Counted from the first letter of the stretch, positions 34,974 through 46,298 are shown. The stretch: DNA of 54,603 nt from Gammaproteobacteria bacterium (GCA_007128895.1 SKWO01000010.1:1-54603), one strand, 5' to 3'. Program-made: numbers and translations. The notes: a model not told the origin generated them from the sequence alone.

Positions 34974-36167
34974 ATGACGGAGGAGCCGCGCGCACAGATG
35001 AATCAGCCGTCGATCGCCGATATGGGGCAATTGGCTCAAGCCTTTGCCCACTTCAATCAGCTCTCGGACGACCTGATCCACAGCTATGCCGAACTGCAGG
35101 CGCAGATCGAGACGCTGCAGCACGAGCTGCATCAGGCGCACGAGGATCGCCGCAGCGAGGCGGAGCAGCGCGAGCGGCTGGCGCGCCGCCACGATGCGCT
35201 GCTGGACGCGCTGCCGGCCGGCGTGGTGGTGATCGACGGTAGCGGTACGGTGCAGTCGTCCAATCCGGCCGCGCGCGATCTGCTCGGCGAGCCGCTCAAC
35301 GGCGCCGCCTGGCGTGCTGTGATCGGGCGTGCCTTCATGCCGCGCCCCGACGATGGGCCGGATGTCTCTCTGGCCGATGGTCGACGCGTCAATATCTCGA
35401 CATGCCCGCTCGGGGGCGAGGCAAGCCAGATCGTGCTGCTGGTCGAGGTGACCGAGAACCGGCGCCTGCAGGCACTGCTCGAGCGGCAGAAGCGGCTGGG
35501 TGAGATGGGGCAGATGGCCTCCTCGCTGGCGCACCAGATCCGCACGCCGATCGCTTCGGCGCTACTCTATTGCTCGCACCTTCAGCGCCAGGGGCTGGGG
35601 GATGAGGAGCGGTTGCGCGTGGCCGACCGACTGGTCAACCAGATGCGCCACTTGGAGCGGCTGGTCAACGACATGCTGGTCTTCGCCCGTGGGGGTGGCG
35701 GTGGTCGGGCGCCCGTCGTACTCGGTGATCTGCTGGAGGCGCTGCGCCAGCAAGTGGCGCTGCAGCCGGAGGGTGCCGAGCGGGTGGCCTTCCATATCCC
35801 GGATGGCGGGGCGCAGGTGCTCGGCAACGGCGAGCTGCTGCAGAGCAGTCTGCACAACCTGGTGACCAATGGTCTGCAGGTTGCCGAGCGGGTCGAGGTC
35901 CGCGTTGAGCGGGTGACGCTGGCGGCTGGCGAGGGGATCGATATCCGGGTCGAGGACAACGGCCCAGGCGTCGATCCGGCCCATGTCGAGCGGCTCTTCG
36001 AGCCCTTTTTCACCACTCGCCAGGGCGGGACCGGTCTTGGTCTGGCGGTGGTGCGCGCGGTGGCTCGCTCCCACCACGGCGACGCCTGGTACGAGCCGCG
36101 CAGCGAGGGCGGCAGCCGCTTCATTGTGCGGCTACCGCTGTGGACCCCAACATCGGCGAGCGATTGA
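34974..36167 (+). CDS. fleS: Flagellar sensor histidine kinase FleS
   Basis: This 397-residue cytoplasmic histidine kinase has no membrane helix. An N-terminal helical region and PAS-like domain (about 65-165, DALPAGVVVIDGSGTV) precede the HisKA phosphoacceptor SSLAHQIRTPIAS (about 183-195) and the HATPase with VEDNGPGVD and GGTGLGLAVVRAVARSHHG. The ORF track runs from 34773 inside fleQ. ATG 34974, downstream of the sigma-54 promoter, is preferred; a second ATG at 34998 is possible. With FleR it forms the two-component pair controlling class III flagellar genes. Confidence 0.92.
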   Translation: MTEEPRAQMNQPSIADMGQLAQAFAHFNQLSDDLIHSYAELQAQIETLQHELHQAHEDRRSEAEQRERLARRHDALLDALPAGVVVIDGSGTVQSSNPAARDLLGEPLNGAAWRAVIGRAFMPRPDDGPDVSLADGRRVNISTCPLGGEASQIVLLVEVTENRRLQALLERQKRLGEMGQMASSLAHQIRTPIASALLYCSHLQRQGLGDEERLRVADRLVNQMRHLERLVNDMLVFARGGGGGRAPVVLGDLLEALRQQVALQPEGAERVAFHIPDGGAQVLGNGELLQSSLHNLVTNGLQVAERVEVRVERVTLAAGEGIDIRVEDNGPGVDPAHVERLFEPFFTTRQGGTGLGLAVVRAVARSHHGDAWYEPRSEGGSRFIVRLPLWTPTSASD

Positions 36168-36177
36168 GCAGGAGCCC

Positions 36178-37575
<1,398 letters not shown>

Positions 37576-37593
37576 GCAACGGAGTTCACGGCG

Positions 37594-37932
37594 ATGAGTG
37601 ACAACATGGCGATTCAGCAGGTGTTGGCGCAGATGCGCAGCCTGCAGGCGCAGGCGGGCGGTGCGACACCGCCCGCAGCGGCGCCGACGGCGGCCGACCC
37701 CACCGCAGCCGGTAACTTTGCCGAGCTGCTGAAGCAGTCGGTAGCGCGGGTCAACGAGCTGCAGCAGGAGTCCGATACGCTGCGCACGGCGCTCGAACTG
37801 GGCGACCCCAACGTCAGCCTGCCGCAGGTGATGATTGCCTCGGAAAAGGCCAGTGTCGCCTTCCAGGCCACCCTGCAGGTACGCAATAAACTGGTTGAAG
37901 CGTACAAAGAAATCATGAACATGCCGGTATGA
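37594..37932 (+). CDS. fliE: Flagellar hook-basal body protein FliE
   Basis: This 112-residue protein links the MS ring to the rod. The conserved C-terminal half is visible (LGDPNVSLPQVMIASEKASVAFQ and VRNKLVEAYKEIMNMPV). The N-terminus is Ala/Pro-rich. It begins 18 bases after fleR, with GGAG upstream. I found no sigma-54 promoter of its own in the fleR 3' end, so it is probably transcribed with fleSR. Confidence 0.94.
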   Translation: MSDNMAIQQVLAQMRSLQAQAGGATPPAAAPTAADPTAAGNFAELLKQSVARVNELQQESDTLRTALELGDPNVSLPQVMIASEKASVAFQATLQVRNKLVEAYKEIMNMPV

Positions 37933-37949
37933 TGGGAGTGGATTGAGGC

Positions 37950-39674
37950 ATGGAACAGGCGATCCCACAAGCGCAGGCGCAAGGCGTCGATGAGACCGGT
38001 CAGCAGCCGCAGAACGCACTGGACCGCTTTCTGACCTTGCCGCCCGGACGCCAGGCGGCGCTGCTGGTCGCCGTGGCGGCCTCGATCGCGGTGATCGTGG
38101 CGGTGGTGCTGTGGGCGCGCCAGCCTTCCTATGCCTTGCTTTTTGGCAACATGCCGGAGCGGGATGCCGCGCAAGTGGTCGAGGCCCTGCGCGCGGCCAA
38201 TGTGCCCTACCGTCTGGATGAGCGCAGTGGCCAGATCATGGTGCCGGCCCGCCATGTCCACGAGACGCGCCTGCAACTGGCCGCCCAAGGGCTGCCGCAG
38301 GGGGGCGCCCGGGGGTTCGAGTTGCTGGATACCGATCAGGGATTTGGTGTCAGCCAGTTCATGGAGACGGCGCGCTACCACCGGGCGATCGAGGGGGAGC
38401 TGGCCCGCTCCGTGATGACGTTGCGCGGCGTGGAGAGCGCTCGGGTCCACCTCGCCCTGCCACGCCAGACGGTCTTTGTGCGTGATCGCCAGAAGCCGAG
38501 TGCGTCGGTGCTGGTCCACCTCTCTCAAGGGCGCGGGCTGAGCCATGAGCAGGTGGATGCGATCATCCATCTGGTGGCTGCCTCGATTCCCGAGATGGAG
38601 CCGGAGCAGGTGACCGTGGTCGACCAGCACGGCCGCCTGCTGACCGGCAATCGCGACCGTGATCCGAGCATCGGCCGCAACGAGTTTCAGTTCGAGTACG
38701 CACGTCGCCTCGAACAGAATTTCATTGCGCGTATCGAACACATTCTGGCGCCGGTCGTCGGGGCGCAGGGGGTGCGCGCCCAGGTGGTCGCCGATATCGA
38801 CTTTTCCGAGACGGAGAAGACCCAGGAGCTGTTCAATCCGGATATGCCGGCGCTGCGCAGCGAGCAGATCGAAGAGGAACGGTCGACCGGACGGGCGCCG
38901 GGCGGTATCCCGGGCGCGCTCTCGAATGAGCCGCCGGCGGCCGGTGTGGCGCCGGAGGTGGCGGCCGACGGTGCCGGTGTGCTTGGCAGTGGCGGTACGG
39001 AACGCAGCCTCAACCGCGCCACGCGCAATTTCGAGCTGGACAAGACGATCAGCCATACCCGTCTGGCCAGCGGCACGGTACGGCGTCTCTCGGTCGCTGT
39101 GGTGGTCGACGATCACGCCGTGCTCGACGAGGAGGGGCAGCTCCAGCGGCAGCCGCGGGATGCCGCCGAGATCGAGCGGATTACCGCGCTGGTCCGGGAT
39201 GCGGTCGGCTTTGATCCGCGACGTGGCGACACGGTCAGCGTGATCAACGCCTCCTTCGCCCTCGAAGAGGCCGAGCCGTTCAGCGTGCCTATCTACCAGC
39301 AGCCGTGGTTCCACGAGGTACTCAAGGGGCTCTTTGCGCTGATCGTGGTGCTGGTGGTGGCCCTGGGCGTACTGCGGCCACTGATCCGTGGCATCCTGGC
39401 GCCGCCGGCGCCGCCCGCCGAGGCGGGTGCCGGCAGTAGCCGAGGGGCCGGTGGTGAAGGCCGCGCGCTCGGACCGGACGGTGAGCCGCTGGAGGACGAT
39501 CAGGTGACCCTGAGCGGAGGCGCAGAAGGGGGGACTGCCGCCGCCGCGATGCGTCGCCGCAAGGAGCCGGAGTACGATCCGTACGAGGAGTATCTCAAGG
39601 CGACCAAGGAGATCGTCACGCAGGATCCCAAGAAGGTGGCCCAGGTGGTTCGCACCTGGCTGCAGGAAGAGTAG
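37950..39674 (+). CDS. fliF: Flagellar MS-ring protein FliF
   Basis: This 574-residue MS-ring subunit has two membrane helices (about 28-50, ALLVAVAASIAVIVAVVLW; and about 453-475, LFALIVVLVVALGVL). Between them are the periplasmic ring-building domains with ESARVHLALPRQTVF and the conserved NFELDKTISHT. The cytoplasmic C-terminus ends VRTWLQEE, the FliG-binding segment. Length and order are normal. Confidence 0.95.
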   Translation: MEQAIPQAQAQGVDETGQQPQNALDRFLTLPPGRQAALLVAVAASIAVIVAVVLWARQPSYALLFGNMPERDAAQVVEALRAANVPYRLDERSGQIMVPARHVHETRLQLAAQGLPQGGARGFELLDTDQGFGVSQFMETARYHRAIEGELARSVMTLRGVESARVHLALPRQTVFVRDRQKPSASVLVHLSQGRGLSHEQVDAIIHLVAASIPEMEPEQVTVVDQHGRLLTGNRDRDPSIGRNEFQFEYARRLEQNFIARIEHILAPVVGAQGVRAQVVADIDFSETEKTQELFNPDMPALRSEQIEEERSTGRAPGGIPGALSNEPPAAGVAPEVAADGAGVLGSGGTERSLNRATRNFELDKTISHTRLASGTVRRLSVAVVVDDHAVLDEEGQLQRQPRDAAEIERITALVRDAVGFDPRRGDTVSVINASFALEEAEPFSVPIYQQPWFHEVLKGLFALIVVLVVALGVLRPLIRGILAPPAPPAEAGAGSSRGAGGEGRALGPDGEPLEDDQVTLSGGAEGGTAAAAMRRRKEPEYDPYEEYLKATKEIVTQDPKKVAQVVRTWLQEE

Positions 39675-39689
39675 GGGAGCAGCAGCGGC

Positions 39690-40712
39690 ATGGCGGAACA
39701 GGCGGTCAAGGAAGAGAAGGTGCTCAACGGGTCGGAGCGTTCGGCGATCCTGCTGATGACGCTCGGCGAACAGGACGCGGCGACCCTGCTCAAGCACCTC
39801 AATCCCAAGGAGGTGCAGCGCATCGGTGAGGCGATGGCGTCGATCGGGCCGATCTCGCGCAAGATGGTCAACGATGTGCTGGAGGCCTTTCTCGATGCCG
39901 CCGGTGTGCATACCAGCCTTGGGGTTGGCTCCGAGGACTACCTGCGCAGCATCCTGACCGAGGCGCTCGGCGGCGACAAGGCGGCCGGCCTGATCGACCG
40001 GATCCTGCTTGGGCGCTCCTCCAAGGGGCTGGAGACGCTCAAGTGGATGGACCCGCGCGCGATCGCCGAGGTCATCCGCCTCGAGCACCCGCAGATCATC
40101 GCCATTGTGCTCTCCCATCTGGAGTCGGATCAGGCCGCCAATGTGCTCTCGGCCCTGCCGGACAAGATGCGTCCCGATATCCTGATGCGCATCGCCACCC
40201 TCGACGGTATCCAGCCCAGTGCGCTGCACGAGCTCGACGACATCCTCGAACAGCAGTTCTCCGGTCAGTCCGACAACATCAAGTCGTCGACCATCGGCGG
40301 GGTGAAGACGGCGGCCGACCTGCTCAACTTCCTCGATACGGCGATCGAAGGCGAGTTGATCGAGTACGTCAAGGAGACCGACGCCGAACTGGCCGAGAAG
40401 ATCGAGGATCTGATGTTCGTCTTCGCCAACCTGGGCGAGATCGACGATCGCAGCATGCAGACGCTGCTGCGCGAGGTGGAATCCGAGACCCTGATCACGG
40501 CGCTCAAGGGGGCCGACGAGCAGGTCAAGGAGAAGGTCTTCCGCAACATGTCCAAGCGTGCCGGCGAGATGCTGCGCGACGACCTGGAGGCGAAGGGGCC
40601 GGTGCGTCTGAGCGATGTCGAGGGGGCGCAGAAGGAGATCCTGGCGATCGCTCGCCGCCTGTCCGAGTCGGGCGAGATTTCGCTGGGCGGCGCGGGCGAG
40701 GAGTATGTCTAA
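39690..40712 (+). CDS. fliG: Flagellar motor switch protein FliG
   Basis: This 340-residue rotor protein converts stator force into rotation and binds FliF and FliM. It shows the N-terminal LNGSERSAILLMTLGEQDAA, the middle-domain EHPQIIAIVLSHL (EHPQ motif) and the C-terminal charged helix region DDRSMQTLLREVESETL. It begins 15 bases after fliF and overlaps fliH by 8 bases. Confidence 0.96.
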   Translation: MAEQAVKEEKVLNGSERSAILLMTLGEQDAATLLKHLNPKEVQRIGEAMASIGPISRKMVNDVLEAFLDAAGVHTSLGVGSEDYLRSILTEALGGDKAAGLIDRILLGRSSKGLETLKWMDPRAIAEVIRLEHPQIIAIVLSHLESDQAANVLSALPDKMRPDILMRIATLDGIQPSALHELDDILEQQFSGQSDNIKSSTIGGVKTAADLLNFLDTAIEGELIEYVKETDAELAEKIEDLMFVFANLGEIDDRSMQTLLREVESETLITALKGADEQVKEKVFRNMSKRAGEMLRDDLEAKGPVRLSDVEGAQKEILAIARRLSESGEISLGGAGEEYV

Positions 40713-41469
40713 GGGTGGCCGGGTCGTGCCGGCGGAGCGGCTGACCGCGTACGAGCGCTGGGAGTTGCCGCTGTTGGACGCGGAGGCGTTCGACGAGCCG
40801 GAGTCGGTTGAGGCGCCGGAGCCACCGGATCTGCCGACGGCCGCCGAGATCGAGGCGATCGAGCGTCAGGCCTATGAGGAGGGCTTCGCACGCGGGCTGC
40901 GCGAAGGCACCGACCAAGGGCTGGAGGAGGGGCGCCAACGCGGCCATGCGGAAGGGGTCGAGGCCGGCCACCAGGAGGGCCATGAAGCCGGTTTTGCCGA
41001 GGGGCTGGCGGCGGGCAAGAAGGAGCTCGATGCCCGTCTGCACCGTCTGGACCAGATCCTCGGCGCCTTCACCGAGCCGTTTCGCGAGCTCGATGCGGTG
41101 GTCGAGGAGGAGTTGAGCGAGTTGGCGATCACCATTGCACGGCAACTGGTTCGGCGCGAGCTGCATGCCGATCCCGGCCAAGTGGTGGCTGTAGCGCGCG
41201 AGGCGATGAACGCACTGCCTTCAGCGGTGCGTCAGGTCACGATCCACCTGCACCCTGACGATGCCAAGCTGGTGCGTGACGCGTTCGGTGAGGCGTCGTC
41301 GAGTGAGGAGCGCCACTGGTCGATTCGTGAAGAGCCTGGCCTGACTCGGGGGGGGTGCCGTCTGAGCAGTGAGATCTCCTCTGTCGATGCGACGGTGGAG
41401 CGGCGCTTGACGGCGATTGTCGCCAACCTGCTCGGCGGCGAGCGTGAGGGCGATGGACAGTCAGCCTGA
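40705..41469 (+). CDS. fliH: Flagellar export regulator FliH
   Basis: This 254-residue protein regulates the export ATPase FliI. A middle segment (about 55-110) carries the FliH-typical series of GxxxG repeats ([23 protein letters not shown]). The C-terminal domain has [15 protein letters not shown] and [13 protein letters not shown]. The ORF track starts at 40615 inside fliG; ATG 40705 overlapping the fliG stop is the natural start. It overlaps fliI by 17 bases. Confidence 0.92.
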   Translation: MSKGGRVVPAERLTAYERWELPLLDAEAFDEPESVEAPEPPDLPTAAEIEAIERQAYEEGFARGLREGTDQGLEEGRQRGHAEGVEAGHQEGHEAGFAEGLAAGKKELDARLHRLDQILGAFTEPFRELDAVVEEELSELAITIARQLVRRELHADPGQVVAVAREAMNALPSAVRQVTIHLHPDDAKLVRDAFGEASSSEERHWSIREEPGLTRGGCRLSSEISSVDATVERRLTAIVANLLGGEREGDGQSA

Positions 41470-42802
41470 CCGCAAGCGGGCGCAGCGCTGGGCCGGCCGA
41501 CTCTCCGGGCGGCGCGAACGGCTGCAGGAGCCACCGGCACTGCTGGCCGAGGGGCGGCTGGTGCGCATGGTGGGGCTGACCATGGAGGCGGTCGGCTGCG
41601 AGCTCGATGTCGGGGCACGTTGCTTTGTTCAGGGGAGCAGTGGCGCCCAGCCGGTCGAGGCCGAGGTCGTCGGCTTTGCCGGTGATCGCCTCTACCTGAT
41701 GCCGACCGGTCCGATCCACGGCATCGGGCCCAACGCCCGTATCGTGCCGACCGGCCAGATGTATGAGGCCGCGGTCGGTGAGGCGCTGCTCGGGCGGGTG
41801 CTGGACGGGGCCGGGCGACCGCTCGATGGGCGACCGCTGCCCCATTTGTACGACCGCATGCCGCTCTCCGGCCATCCGATCAATCCGCTCGAACGTCAGC
41901 CGATTGAGATGCCACTTGATGTCGGTGTGCGTGCCATCAATGCCATGCTGACCGTCGGGCGAGGCCAGCGCATGGGGTTGTTTGCCGGCAGCGGCGTCGG
42001 CAAGAGCGTTCTGCTCGGTATGATGACCCGCTACACCACCGCCGATGTGGTGGTGGTGGGGCTGATCGGTGAGCGTGGCCGTGAGGTCAAGGAGTTCATC
42101 GACAACATCCTCGGGCCGGAGGGGCTGGCCCGCGCCGTCGTCGTTGCCGTGCCGGCCGACCACACGCCGGTGATGCGCATGCACGGCGCTTCGCTGGCCA
42201 CCAGCATTGCCGAGTACTTCCGTGATCGTGGCCACAACGTCTTGCTGCTGATGGACTCGTTGACCCGCTACGCCCAGGCGCAGCGGGAGATCGGGCTGGC
42301 CATCGGCGAGCCGCCCGCTACCAAGGGCTATCCGCCTTCGGTCTTTGCCCGGCTGCCGCAGCTGGTGGAGCGGGCCGGCAACGGTGCGGTTGGTGGCGGG
42401 TCGATCACGGCCTTTTATACGGTGTTGACCGAAGGGGACGATCAGCAGGACCCGATCGCCGATTCGGCCCGCGCCATCCTCGATGGCCACATTGTTCTGT
42501 CGCGCGACCTGGCCGAGTCGGGCCACTTCCCGGCGATCGATATCGAGGCCTCGATCAGTCGGGTGATGAACGAGATCGCCGACCCGGACCACCTGGAGGC
42601 GGCGCGACGTTTTCGGCGGGTCTGGTCGAGCTACCAGCAGAACCGTGACCTGATCAACATCGGCGCCTATGCGGCGGGGAGTGATCCGGTGATCGATGAG
42701 TCGATTGCGCGTATGCCGGGGATGCTCGACTTTCTGCGTCAGGATATCGGTCGGCAGGTGACGCTGGAGCAGAGCCTGCACGACCTCAGGACGCTCTGGT
42801 AA
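41453..42802 (+). CDS. fliI: Flagellum-specific ATPase FliI
   Basis: This 449-residue ATPase energises substrate loading at the flagellar export gate. Walker A is [11 protein letters not shown] (near 184), followed by [15 protein letters not shown], the catalytic and Walker B region [20 protein letters not shown] and [14 protein letters not shown]. The protein resembles the F1 beta-like fold. The start ATG 41453 lies inside the fliH end; the ORF-track start 41417 is unlikely. Confidence 0.95.
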   Translation: MDSQPDRKRAQRWAGRLSGRRERLQEPPALLAEGRLVRMVGLTMEAVGCELDVGARCFVQGSSGAQPVEAEVVGFAGDRLYLMPTGPIHGIGPNARIVPTGQMYEAAVGEALLGRVLDGAGRPLDGRPLPHLYDRMPLSGHPINPLERQPIEMPLDVGVRAINAMLTVGRGQRMGLFAGSGVGKSVLLGMMTRYTTADVVVVGLIGERGREVKEFIDNILGPEGLARAVVVAVPADHTPVMRMHGASLATSIAEYFRDRGHNVLLLMDSLTRYAQAQREIGLAIGEPPATKGYPPSVFARLPQLVERAGNGAVGGGSITAFYTVLTEGDDQQDPIADSARAILDGHIVLSRDLAESGHFPAIDIEASISRVMNEIADPDHLEAARRFRRVWSSYQQNRDLINIGAYAAGSDPVIDESIARMPGMLDFLRQDIGRQVTLEQSLHDLRTLW

Positions 42803-42808
42803 TCCTCC

Positions 42809-43246
42809 ATGGCACGCAAGCGATCGATGGAGACCCTGCAGCGACTTGCCGACAAGCGTGAGCAGGCCGCGGCACGTGCCATGGCCGATGCGCTGCGCCA
42901 ACTGCAGGAGCAGCGTGGTCGCATGGAGGGGCTGAGCGGTTTTCGCCAGGAGTATGCTCAGCGCCTGATCGAGAATGGGCGGCAGGGAATGGGGGTCAAT
43001 CGGCTCAGGGACCACCAGCGCTTTCTCGAGCGGCTCGATGAGGCGCAGTTGCAGCAGGTCGAGGCGATTCGGCGCGCCGAGGAGGCGTGCACCCAGCAGC
43101 GCCAGCTCTGGATGCTGGCGCGGCGCAACAGCGCCACCTACGACCGATTGGCCGAGCAGTATCGGCAAGCCGCCCGGCACGAGGCGGAACGGCGCGAGCA
43201 GCGCGAGACCGACGAGCACGCGACTCGCCACCACGCGAACGATTGA
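42809..43246 (+). CDS. fliJ: Flagellar export chaperone FliJ
   Basis: This 145-residue protein is almost entirely helical and highly charged, as expected for the coiled-coil FliJ that fits into the FliI ring. It contains RLADKREQAAARAMADALRQ and the QQVEAIRRAEEACTQQRQLW region. It begins 6 bases after fliI with no strong ribosome-binding site. Assignment rests on composition, length and position. Confidence 0.88.
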   Translation: MARKRSMETLQRLADKREQAAARAMADALRQLQEQRGRMEGLSGFRQEYAQRLIENGRQGMGVNRLRDHQRFLERLDEAQLQQVEAIRRAEEACTQQRQLWMLARRNSATYDRLAEQYRQAARHEAERREQRETDEHATRHHAND

Positions 43247-43256
43247 GTCGGCGGTC

Positions 43257-43272
43257 TGGCACATTCCTTGCT
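43257..43272 (+). promoter_or_regulatory. Sigma-54 promoter of fliK
   Basis: TGGCAC, 5 bases and TTGCT span 43257-43272, with GG (43258-43259) and GC (43270-43271) exactly 12 bases apart. It lies 46 bases before the fliK start and just after the fliJ stop. In P. aeruginosa fliK is a class III gene under FleR and sigma-54, which this agrees with. Confidence 0.88.
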
Positions 43273-43317
43273 GATTTCCATTGCAAAGCGATCAATCGCA
43301 CAGTGATGGAGAAGGCG

Positions 43318-44565
43318 ATGTCCCAGATCATGCAGATGTTCATGGCCGAACGCAGCCCGATGAGCGCCGCACCGGCCCCGGCCAGGGGGCGTGAACCGGG
43401 CGCCAGTGAGGGCGCGTCGGGTGAGTTCTCGGCCCTCTTTGCCGGCTTCACGCAGCGAGCCCCATCCACGTCCGCTCGGTCGGAGGGTGGTGCCTCCGGG
43501 CGGCCGAGTGAAGCGCCGGTCGATCTTGAACAGCGACTTGCCGCGGTCGGCGAGGCCTTGCCGCCGAAACTGGGCGAGCAGCTGCCGCCTGAGCTGAAGG
43601 TGCGTCTGACCGAGCTGGTGGAAGTACTTCCTGACGAGGAGATGCAGGCGTTGCTGGCCTTGCTGCACGGCTTGCCGGACGACCCAGCGGCGGCGCTGAC
43701 CCAGCTGAAGTCACTGGCCACTGGGGGTGGTGCCGTGGCAGTGATGGCCGATTATCTGGCCCATGGGGCGGGTGATCGTGCGGCTATGTTGCAGCGGCTG
43801 GCCGAGCTGCGGCCGTCCGAGGATGAAGCTGTGCTTCGGGGGCTGCGGGTAACGCGCGCGGAAGGTGATCGGGGTGAGGAACGGCGCCTCGAACTGGCCG
43901 CGCGCCCCGAGCTGTCCGAGCGGCCAGGGGTCGGGGAGAAGCGTGAGTTGCCGGCTGCGCAGGGGCGTGGGGTGGGTGTCGTCGTGGCGGATGCCGTGGC
44001 GGCCGCTCGCGCGACTGCCACCGGCGGTGAGGGGCAGTCGGCGGGCCAGCAGGGTGAAGGGCAGACGCGCGGGTTTGGTGCGCAGCTCTTGCCGTCCACC
44101 CCGGCAGCGGCGCAAGCGCAATTGGCTGCGCCGATCACCGTGCCCCCAGGCCAGCCGCAGTGGGGACAAGCGGTCGGTGAACGTCTGGTCTGGATGGTCG
44201 GGCAGAAGATCCAGCAGGTGCAGATCCAGCTCAATCCACGCCATCTCGGCCCGCTGGATATCCGGGTCAGTGTCGAGCGTGATGTGGTCAACGTCAATTT
44301 CAACGCCCAGCATGCGGTCACCCGGGAGGCGCTGGAACAGGCTCAGCCGAGGTTGCGCGAGCTGCTGGCCGGCCAGGGGTTGACCTTGGGCGAATTCGGC
44401 GTCTCGCAACAGTCGTTGGCCGGGCGTGATCAGCCTGGCAGTCGTGGCGAGGGTGCTGCCGCCGCCGGGCACCAGCCGGGTAACGGTGGGGAGAGCACCG
44501 AAGAGGAGGAGCTGGCCCGACCGCTGCGGATAGTCAAGGATGGGCTGATTGATTATTATGCGTGA
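43318..44565 (+). CDS. fliK: Flagellar hook-length control protein FliK
   Basis: This 415-residue secreted ruler protein has a variable, Pro/Ala/Glu-rich N-terminal part and the conserved C-terminal Flg_hook domain (about 270-365), seen in VQIQLNPRHLGPLDIRVSVE and NVNFNAQHAVTREALEQA. It starts at ATG 43318, preceded by GGAGAAGG. ATG 43306 in frame is an alternative, but the ORF-track start at 43087 lies in fliJ and upstream of the sigma-54 promoter. Confidence 0.9.
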   Translation: MSQIMQMFMAERSPMSAAPAPARGREPGASEGASGEFSALFAGFTQRAPSTSARSEGGASGRPSEAPVDLEQRLAAVGEALPPKLGEQLPPELKVRLTELVEVLPDEEMQALLALLHGLPDDPAAALTQLKSLATGGGAVAVMADYLAHGAGDRAAMLQRLAELRPSEDEAVLRGLRVTRAEGDRGEERRLELAARPELSERPGVGEKRELPAAQGRGVGVVVADAVAAARATATGGEGQSAGQQGEGQTRGFGAQLLPSTPAAAQAQLAAPITVPPGQPQWGQAVGERLVWMVGQKIQQVQIQLNPRHLGPLDIRVSVERDVVNVNFNAQHAVTREALEQAQPRLRELLAGQGLTLGEFGVSQQSLAGRDQPGSRGEGAAAAGHQPGNGGESTEEEELARPLRIVKDGLIDYYA

Positions 44566-44584
44566 GCGGGCTGGCCCGCCCGCT
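44565..44584. other. Hairpin between fliK and fliA
   Basis: AGCGGGC (44565-44571), TGGCCC and GCCCGCT (44578-44584) form a perfect 7-base inverted repeat directly after the fliK stop. No T-run follows, so it is at most a weak terminator or an attenuating hairpin before fliA. Confidence 0.4.
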
Positions 44585-44610
44585 TACCCATCCCACCACA
44601 GGTAGGGTCC

Positions 44611-45315
44611 ATGTACGCGCGCAAGAGCCAGGATGAACTGGCCGAACTGGTCGATCGTCACGGAGTACTGGTCAAGCGGATCGCCTACCACCTGGTGGCG
44701 CGGCTGCCGCCAAGCGTGGCAGTCGATGATCTGATCCAGGCCGGCATGGTCGGGCTGATCGATGCCGCCCGTCAGTACGATGCCTCACAGGGGGCGGCCT
44801 TCGAGACCTACGCCACGATCCGCGTGCGCGGCGCCATGCTGGATGAACTGCGGCGCAATGACTGGGCGCCGAAGTCGGTTCATCGGCGCAGTCGTGAATT
44901 GGCCGAGGCGATCCGCCGGGTCGAGGCCGAACACGGACGCGAGGCGCGTGACAGTGAGGTGGCCGAGGCCTTGGGGATCAGCCTCGACGAGTACTGGCAG
45001 ATCCTGCAGGAGAGCAGCAGCTGCCGCATGTTCAGCTTCTCCGATATGAGCGATGATAGCGACGGTCCCGAAGGGGTGCGCAACCGTGCCGACGAAGGGC
45101 CGGGACCGGAGGGTGAGACCGAGCGTGATCAGTTTCGGGACCGGCTGGCCGGGGAGATCGATCGACTGCCAGAGCGCGAGCGGCTGGTGGTGGCGCTCTA
45201 CTACGATGAGGAGCTCAACCTGAAGGAGATCGGTGCGGTGCTGGGCGTGACGGAGTCGCGCATCAGTCAGATACTGAGTCAGGCACATCATCGGCTGCGC
45301 GCCCGGCTGAGCTAG
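44611..45315 (+). CDS. fliA: Sigma-28 factor FliA (RpoF)
   Basis: This 234-residue sigma factor is of the flagellar type. Regions 2 to 4 are visible: [48 protein letters not shown] and [17 protein letters not shown]. The C-terminal region 4 helix-turn-helix reads [21 protein letters not shown]. It transcribes late genes such as flagellin and chemotaxis genes, none of which are in the window. The start ATG is preceded by GGTAGGG. It usually follows flhF-fleN; here it follows fliK directly. Confidence 0.95.
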   Translation: MYARKSQDELAELVDRHGVLVKRIAYHLVARLPPSVAVDDLIQAGMVGLIDAARQYDASQGAAFETYATIRVRGAMLDELRRNDWAPKSVHRRSRELAEAIRRVEAEHGREARDSEVAEALGISLDEYWQILQESSSCRMFSFSDMSDDSDGPEGVRNRADEGPGPEGETERDQFRDRLAGEIDRLPERERLVVALYYDEELNLKEIGAVLGVTESRISQILSQAHHRLRARLS

Positions 45316-45335
45316 CGCTTCCCGAGTCGGCTGGT

Positions 45336-45364
45336 TCGACAGCCTCGCCGGCATCGGGTAAAGT
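45336..45364 (+). promoter_or_regulatory. Probable sigma-70 promoter of galU
   Basis: TCGACA (45336-45341), a 17-base spacer and TAAAGT (45359-45364) lie in the 92-base gap before galU. They match 5 of 6 and 4 of 6 consensus bases. This separates galU-pyrF from the flagellar transcript. Confidence 0.55.
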
Positions 45365-45407
45365 AGCGACGAGCAACCTCAGAATACAAGCTGAACAGGC
45401 GTCCTTC

Positions 45408-46298
45408 ATGAAGAGCAAGAACCTGATCAACAAGGCGGTCTTTCCAGTCGCCGGACTCGGTACCCGGTTTCTCCCGGCGACCAAGGCCAACCCCAAGGAG
45501 ATGCTGCCGATCGTCGACAAGCCACTGATCCAGTATGCAGTGGAGGAGGCGGTCGAGGCCGGCATTACCCAGATGATCTTCATTACCGGGCGCAACAAGC
45601 GCTCGATTCCGGACCACTTCGACAAGGCATACGAACTGGAGGCCGAGCTCGAGGAGCGCGGCAAGAACCAGTTGCTCGAGATCGTGCGCAGCATTATCCC
45701 CGACCACGTCACCTGCATCTATATCCGCCAGGCGGTCACCCTGGGCCTGGGCCACGCCGTCCTCTGCGCCCGCCCGGTGGTCGGCAACGAGCCTTTTGCC
45801 GTGCTGCTGGCCGACGACCTGATGCATAACCCCGATGGGCGCGGTTGCACCGGCCAGATGGTCGACGCCTTCAATACCCATGGCAGCAGTCTGCTGGCGG
45901 TGCAGACCGTGGCGCCAGAGCATACCGACCGCTACGGCATTGTCGATGCCGAGAGCTGGCAGCCGCGCCTGAGCCGGGTGCGCGATATCGTCGAAAAGCC
46001 GGCGCCGGCCGATGCACCTTCCACCCTGGGTGTGGTTGGCCGCTATATCCTGACCCCGCGCATCTTCGATCGCCTCGAAGAGACGCCGCGTGGTGCCGGT
46101 GGCGAGATCCAGCTGACCGATGCGATCGCCATGCTGCTCAAGGAGGAGGAGGTGCTGGCCTACGAGTTCGAGGGCAAGCGCTACGACTGCGGTGACAAGC
46201 TGGGCTATCTGAAGGCAACCGTCGAGTTCGGTCTGCAGCACGAGGAGCTGGGTGACGGCTTTCGTGATTACCTGCGCCGGTACGCAACGGCACTATGA
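45408..46298 (+). CDS. galU: UTP-glucose-1-phosphate uridylyltransferase GalU
   Basis: This 296-residue enzyme makes UDP-glucose for LPS, exopolysaccharide and trehalose or sucrose synthesis. The nucleotide-binding N-terminus is [21 protein letters not shown], followed by [27 protein letters not shown] and the sugar-binding region [20 protein letters not shown]. The length is canonical. It overlaps pyrF by 4 bases. The ribosome-binding site is weak. Confidence 0.95.
   Translation: MKSKNLINKAVFPVAGLGTRFLPATKANPKEMLPIVDKPLIQYAVEEAVEAGITQMIFITGRNKRSIPDHFDKAYELEAELEERGKNQLLEIVRSIIPDHVTCIYIRQAVTLGLGHAVLCARPVVGNEPFAVLLADDLMHNPDGRGCTGQMVDAFNTHGSSLLAVQTVAPEHTDRYGIVDAESWQPRLSRVRDIVEKPAPADAPSTLGVVGRYILTPRIFDRLEETPRGAGGEIQLTDAIAMLLKEEEVLAYEFEGKRYDCGDKLGYLKATVEFGLQHEELGDGFRDYLRRYATAL

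Noticed and set aside
37614-43264. Long minus-strand ORFs (871 and 675 codons) opposite fliE-fliJ
   Set aside because: They mirror strongly supported flagellar genes, have His/Arg/Gln-rich shadow composition and show no recognisable domain.
43087-43317. ORF-track start of fliK at 43087
   Set aside because: It lies within fliJ and upstream of the sigma-54 promoter. ATG 43318 has GGAGAAGG and starts the expected protein.
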